Of a DNA stretch of 64,000 nucleotides, positions 59,900 through 64,000 are shown piece by piece. The stretch covers positions 67,814 through 131,813 of the forward strand of contig CAUCKA010000005.1 of assembly GCA_958443265.1 (NCBI GenBank), given 5' to 3'. A program made the translations under genes and the position numbers. Under the pieces are notes generated by a model that saw only the letters and a program-made list of their open reading frames with translations, ran no database searches and was not told the DNA's origin. The stretch's first letter is position 1; every line of letters starts with the position of its first letter. This stretch comes from an uncultured Collinsella sp. (GTDB lineage: Bacteria > Actinomycetota > Coriobacteriia > Coriobacteriales > Coriobacteriaceae).

Positions 59900-62644
59900 A
59901 TGTCTGAAAAGCGCCGTACCTTTGCCGTCATCGACGGCAACTCGCTCATGCATCGCGCCTTCCACGCCGTGCCGCCGACCATGAACGCGCCGGACGGTCG
60001 CCCCACCAACGCGATCTTTGGTTTTCTGAACATGTTCCTCAAGATGATCGATGCCTTTAATCCCGACGGCGTTGTCGTGGCGTTTGACAAGGGCAAGCCG
60101 CGCGTGCGTATGGAGATGCTGCCGCAGTACAAGGCGCAGCGCCCGCCCATGGACCCCGACCTGCACGCGCAGTTCCCCATGATCAAGGAGCTGCTCGCCG
60201 CGCTCAACGTGCCCATTTTGCAGTCCGAGGGCTGGGAAGGCGACGATATCCTGGGAACCATGGCGCGCCTGGGCGAGGAGGCCGGCTGCGACATGCTGCT
60301 GGTGACCGGCGACCGCGACATGTATCAGCTCGTGACCGAGCACGTCAACGTGGTCTCGACTCGCAAGGGCCTGTCCGACGTGGCGATCATGACGCCCGAG
60401 AGCGTGGACGACCTGTATCACGGCATCACGCCGGCGCTCGTGCCCGATTTTTACGGTCTGAAGGGCGATACGTCGGACAACATTCCCGGCGTACCGGGCA
60501 TCGGCCCCAAAAAGGCGAGTGCGCTCATCGCGCAGTACGGCAGCCTTGACGAGGTCATCGCGCATGCTGACGAGGTCAAGGGCAAGATGGGAGAAAACCT
60601 GCGCGCACACATCGACGACGCGCTGCTGAGCCGTAAGGTGGCGACCATCCGCACCGATGCACCCGTTGAGCTCGATTTTGAGGCGACGTCCTTCCCGGCG
60701 TTTTCCGCCGATGAGGTTTCCGCGGCGCTGGGCACGCTTGGTATCACCGCCATGCAGAACCGTTTCTTGGCGCTGATCGGCGGCGAGGGCGGGGCAGCTG
60801 CCAGCACGTTTGAGATTCCCGCCGTTTTGCGCGCAGCCGCCGGCGATGCTGGCGCGCTTGGTGCCGTTGCGGCTGAGGTCTCCCGCGTGATTGATGCCGG
60901 CGAGTGGGTCGCCGCCGTGGTGGACGATGACAAGGAAGAGGGCGCGCTCTTTGGGCTGACGCGCACGCTGTGGTTGGCGACGTCCAAGGGCCTGTTTGCG
61001 CTCGAGGAGGGCGACAGCGGTGCGGCGGCTGAGGTTGAGGGCTTCAACTTCGCCCACGGCGTGATTGCCGGCGTGCTCGCGCGTCTGTTTATGGAAGGCC
61101 GTGTGGCGAGCCCGGACATGAAGGCACTGCTGCATGAGCTTTCGCCCATCGATTCTTCTGAGCTCGAGCTCATGGATCCGCTGGCAGTCGATTCCACGCG
61201 CATCTTCGATACCGTTGTTGCCGCCTACCTGTTGGATTCCGACCGCTCCGAGTTTGACGAGGTGTATCTGGCCGATACGTATCTGCAGATGGCGCTGCCT
61301 GCGGCGCGCGGCGCAGAGGGTGCTGGCGAGGACGCTCCTGCGCCCGCCGCTCGCACGGCGGCCTTGACGCTGGCGCTGGTTGCACCGCTGCGTGACCGCA
61401 TGGCCCGCGAGAACGCCGCCAACGTGTTCGATGGGATTGAGATGCCACTCGTGCCGGTGCTTGCCAAGATGGAGCGCGCGGGCATGCTCGTGGACCCCGA
61501 CCGCCTGCACAGTCTGTCCGAGGGCCTGGCGACCCAGATTGCCGATGTCGAGCGCAGCATTCGCGACCTGGCCGGCGACGAGACCTTTAACATCGGCAGC
61601 CCCATGCAACTCTCGCACGTGCTGTTTGATGTTATGGGACTTCCGACCAAGGGCCTCAAAAAGACCAAGCGCGGCTACTATTCGACCAACGCCAAGGTGC
61701 TGAGCGACCTTGCCCGCGACCACGAGATCGTGCGCCTGATTTTGGACTGGCGTGAGAAGTCCAAGATTAAGTCGACCTATCTGGACACGCTGGGCCCGCT
61801 GCGCCGTGGTGACGGGCGTGTGCACACCACGTACAACCAGACCATCACCGCGACGGGGCGTTTGTCTTCGAGCGACCCCAATCTGCAAAACATTCCGACG
61901 CGCTCGGAGCTGGGGCGTACCGTCAAGACGGCGTTCTCGGCGGGCGAGGGCAGCGTCTTTTTGGCGGTGGACTACTCGCAGATCGAGCTGCGCCTGCTCG
62001 CGCATCTTTCGGGTGACGAGCACCTGGTGCGCGCCTTCAACGAGGGCGAGGACTTCCATGCCGAGACGGCCGCGCGCGTATTTGGCGTGCCGGTGTCCGA
62101 GGTGACACCCGACCTGCGTAGCCGCGCCAAGGCCGTGAACTTTGGCATCGTGTACGGCCAGCAGGCCTATGGACTGTCGCAGTCGCTGCACATCTCGATG
62201 GCCGAGGCGCGCGATATGATCGATCGCTACTACGAGGCCTACCCGGGCGTGCGCACGTTCCTCGACAATGTGGTGGCGCGAGCCAAGCTGACGGGCTATG
62301 CCGAGACCATGTATGGCCGCAGACGCCATATTCCCGAGCTCAAGGCCAAAAACCCACAGCTCCGCGGCTTTGGTGAGCGCACGGCCATGAACCACCCCAT
62401 GCAGGGCACCGCCGCCGACATCATCAAGATCGCCATGGCCCGCGTAAGCCGTCGCTTGGAAGAAGAAGGCTTTGCCGCCCACATGATCCTGCAGGTACAC
62501 GACGAACTGGACTTTGAGTGCCCCGTCAACGAAGTCGAGCGCCTAACCACCATGGTCCGCGACGTCATGGAACACGTAGTAGACCTCCGAGTACCCCTAA
62601 TCGCCGAAGCTTCGACTGGAGTGACCTGGGCAGACGCCAAGTAA
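59900..62644 (+). CDS. polA: DNA polymerase I
   Basis: Repair and Okazaki-fragment polymerase. The 5' nuclease domain (about 1-300) has VIDGNSLMHRAFHAV, EGWEGDDILGT and TGDRDMYQLV. The middle 3'-5' exonuclease-like domain (310-510) lacks the FDTET motif and looks inactive. The polymerase domain has DPNLQNIPTRSELGR, VDYSQIELRLLAHLSGDE, the O-helix YGQQAYGLSQSL and VHDEL. 914 residues. The ATG at 59900 follows GCGAGGT. The last ~60 codons switch to A-ending codons (GAA, GTA, CTA, CGA), unlike the rest of the gene. Confidence 0.96.
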   Translation: MSEKRRTFAVIDGNSLMHRAFHAVPPTMNAPDGRPTNAIFGFLNMFLKMIDAFNPDGVVVAFDKGKPRVRMEMLPQYKAQRPPMDPDLHAQFPMIKELLAALNVPILQSEGWEGDDILGTMARLGEEAGCDMLLVTGDRDMYQLVTEHVNVVSTRKGLSDVAIMTPESVDDLYHGITPALVPDFYGLKGDTSDNIPGVPGIGPKKASALIAQYGSLDEVIAHADEVKGKMGENLRAHIDDALLSRKVATIRTDAPVELDFEATSFPAFSADEVSAALGTLGITAMQNRFLALIGGEGGAAASTFEIPAVLRAAAGDAGALGAVAAEVSRVIDAGEWVAAVVDDDKEEGALFGLTRTLWLATSKGLFALEEGDSGAAAEVEGFNFAHGVIAGVLARLFMEGRVASPDMKALLHELSPIDSSELELMDPLAVDSTRIFDTVVAAYLLDSDRSEFDEVYLADTYLQMALPAARGAEGAGEDAPAPAARTAALTLALVAPLRDRMARENAANVFDGIEMPLVPVLAKMERAGMLVDPDRLHSLSEGLATQIADVERSIRDLAGDETFNIGSPMQLSHVLFDVMGLPTKGLKKTKRGYYSTNAKVLSDLARDHEIVRLILDWREKSKIKSTYLDTLGPLRRGDGRVHTTYNQTITATGRLSSSDPNLQNIPTRSELGRTVKTAFSAGEGSVFLAVDYSQIELRLLAHLSGDEHLVRAFNEGEDFHAETAARVFGVPVSEVTPDLRSRAKAVNFGIVYGQQAYGLSQSLHISMAEARDMIDRYYEAYPGVRTFLDNVVARAKLTGYAETMYGRRRHIPELKAKNPQLRGFGERTAMNHPMQGTAADIIKIAMARVSRRLEEEGFAAHMILQVHDELDFECPVNEVERLTTMVRDVMEHVVDLRVPLIAEASTGVTWADAK

Positions 62645-62679
62645 GGGCACGACCACAATTCCAAAGTAATACAAAACCA

Positions 62680-62716
62680 GAAGGACGCCCCTCATCAACA
62701 AGGAGCGTCCTTCGTT
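62680..62716 (+). terminator. terminator of polA
   Basis: GAAGGACGC / GCGTCCTTC, a 9-bp perfect stem extended by CC/GG, followed by GTTC; it stands 35 bases after the stop. Confidence 0.7.
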
Positions 62717-62782
62717 CAATAAAAATCAGTCAAAGTATCTAGGCGCCAAGATGCCATCCAGGCGGCAAGCAAGTCAACGTAG

Positions 62783-62906
62783 CCATGCCCGGGGCCGACC
62801 GTTTGATTTTTGTAGATTCCGCACGAGCCGAAGAGCACTTAATGTGCTCTTCGAGCGAGCCCAGGACCTGACCGAACAAAAATCAAACGGCCGGCCCCGG
62901 GCATGG
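62783..62906 (-). repeat. nested inverted-repeat element, copy D (3' of HAD hydrolase)
   Basis: Arms 62783-62813 and 62876-62906 are 31-bp complements with one G-T pair. The inner hairpin is GAAGAGCAC-TTAAT-GTGCTCTTC (62830-62852). TTCCGCACGAGCC precedes it and AGGACCTG follows. It lies eight bases beyond the stop of the HAD gene and is oriented with that gene. No U-tract follows. Confidence 0.85.
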
Positions 62907-62914
62907 CGTCGAGT

Positions 62915-63742
62915 TTAACGAGCCGCCAGGATGGCGTCGATGAGCGTCAGTACGCCCCCGTCGTTGTTACTCGGAATACGCCACTTGGCGTGCGCGTTCA
63001 TGTGCTCCTCTGCATTGTCCACGATAAAGCTATGCCCGACGCGCTCCAGCATGGGAATATCGTTGTAGGTGTCGCCCACGGCGGCAGCGTCGGCGATATC
63101 GATGCCCAGGTGCTCGCACAAATGCGCCACGCCCGAACCCTTGTCGACGCCCAGGTTCATAAAGTCGATCCACTCGCGGCCCGCATTGGTGACGTAGAGC
63201 TGATCCGAGAACGCGGGGCTATAGGTCTCGCGGAATGCGGGCTCGGCATCGTAGGCGGGGAAGAAGATCGAAATCTTGTTGGACTCGATATCAAGGCCCT
63301 CAAAGCTATCGACGTAGTTGATCGTGTTGTAGTAGACGCTGATCTCGTCGTGGTACTGATGGTCGCGGGCGAGCACATAGAACTCGTCGTAGCAGCACAA
63401 GACGGGAACGGCGCGCGGGTCCTCCGAGGCACGGGCGAGCACCTGCTGATACAGCGCCACATCGATATTGCTCTTATAGATATAGCTGCCGCGATAGATC
63501 ACGCACGCTCCGTTGTCGGGACAAAAGGCGAGGCGGTTCTTAATGCCCTCGAACATTTCCTCGAGCTTGGGGGCAGGCCGTCCGCTGGCGGGGCAGAATA
63601 CGATGCCTGCGTCGGCGAGCTTGTCCAGGCGCTCGTCAAGACCCTGCGGCAACACGCGCTCGTCGGTCAGCAGCGTCTTGTCCATGTCGACGGCGAGAAT
63701 CTTAATGTTTCCGATATGGGTGTCCGATTCGTAAGTTTGCAT
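62915..63742 (-). CDS. Cof-type HAD family phosphatase
   Basis: A 275-residue HAD phosphatase with a type-IIB cap. Motif I is LAVDMDKTLLTD (16-27), motif II Ser/Thr lies in CPASGRP, motif III Lys in the GVDKGSGVAHL segment and motif IV in VGDTYNDIPMLE. Such enzymes dephosphorylate sugar phosphates, flavin or PLP precursors; the substrate here is not evident. An AAAGG element precedes the ATG at 63742. The gene appears monocistronic and ends in inverted-repeat copy D. Confidence 0.9.
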   Translation of the reverse strand: MQTYESDTHIGNIKILAVDMDKTLLTDERVLPQGLDERLDKLADAGIVFCPASGRPAPKLEEMFEGIKNRLAFCPDNGACVIYRGSYIYKSNIDVALYQQVLARASEDPRAVPVLCCYDEFYVLARDHQYHDEISVYYNTINYVDSFEGLDIESNKISIFFPAYDAEPAFRETYSPAFSDQLYVTNAGREWIDFMNLGVDKGSGVAHLCEHLGIDIADAAAVGDTYNDIPMLERVGHSFIVDNAEEHMNAHAKWRIPSNNDGGVLTLIDAILAAR

Positions 63743-64000
63743 AAAAGCGCGCCTTTCGTTTCGAAATTGTTTCAGACGTTATAACCATCAACCAGTAACT
63801 GAGCGTATTGTCGCAGGAACGGAGCGTATTTGCACCACGCTTCACAAACTAATGAAAAAACTTTTCAGAAATATGAATTTGTCGCTTGTGCTGCGGGCAC
63901 TTTAGCGTAATATAGCGACCATCGAAAACGGAGACGGCAAAAGAGCCGCTTACCGAGGAAAAGGTACCGTTTACGATATTAGAATTGCGCCCGGCGATAG
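63743..64000. promoter_or_regulatory. AT-rich region at the window end
   Basis: No gene in the visible 258 bp. AAAGAGCCGCTTACC ... GAAAAGGTAC (63940-63966) resembles the AAAGAGCGTTTACC ... GAAAAGGTAC stretch at 11431-11457 upstream of the first arcA. A GTTTACG follows. It is probably the control region of a gene outside the window. Confidence 0.45.

Noticed and set aside
59789..62500. 903-codon open frame antisense to polA
   Set aside because: Shadow of polA codon bias; the sense frame has all polymerase motifs.

Overview
The window looks like chromosomal DNA from a high-GC, fermentative Gram-positive bacterium of the Coriobacteriia, most likely a Collinsella relative. This is an inference from gene content. 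The support is an actinobacterial-type division cluster (ftsZ, sepF and divIVA, no ftsA), an arginine deiminase island, acetate-forming ackA/pta, TIGR02452 and DUF1846 genes, and a genome-wide preference for C/G-ending codons. I see no rRNA, tRNA, CRISPR array, insertion sequence or prophage.

Layout. (1) 1-11.1 kb: the 3' part of ackA faces pta tail to tail. Next come a galactofuranose pair (glf and a GT2 glycosyltransferase), an S58 peptidase, a minus-strand block (RlmD-like rRNA methyltransferase, DJ-1/PfpI, Maf) and ppk1 with a long added tail. (2) 11.1-18.7 kb: an arginine deiminase island with two arcA genes whose coding sequences are identical, a PLP aminotransferase between them, then arcB and a YfcC/ArcD-type carrier. 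(3) 18.7-24.1 kb: a DUF1846 protein, a small winged-helix protein, pyrG and a Xer recombinase. (4) 24.4-40.1 kb: the dcw cluster mraZ-rsmH-ftsL-pbp-murF-mraY-murD-ftsW-murG-murC-murB-ftsQ-ftsZ, without murE or ftsA. (5) 40.2-48.2 kb: the ylm-type cluster pgeF ... yggS-sepF-yggT-divIVA, with a complete pstSCAB-phoU operon between pgeF and yggS. (6) 48.3-64 kb: nitroreductase, a Pit phosphate transporter with its DUF47 partner, a BAX-inhibitor protein, a PARG-like protein, a frameshifted SGNH hydrolase, thiC-thiD behind a TPP riboswitch, yaaA, an M18 aminopeptidase, polA and a HAD phosphatase.

How the genes work together. The arc island imports arginine, deiminates it and splits citrulline to give carbamoyl phosphate; no carbamate kinase is present here. 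The dcw and ylm blocks make lipid II and assemble the septum. The Pst, Pit and Ppk1 genes handle phosphate uptake and storage.

The most unusual material is non-coding. A family of roughly 110-130 bp nested inverted repeats sits just after stop codons. It has a conserved core, but each copy has its own outer arms that are (nearly) perfectly self-complementary. Two copies border tracts of strong A+C versus G+T strand asymmetry that change synonymous codon choice. The mraZ promoter carries a dense G-run and TGGGG cluster and a near-consensus LexA box. The two arcA promoters have diverged but keep paired CCGTTC boxes exactly 21 bp apart.
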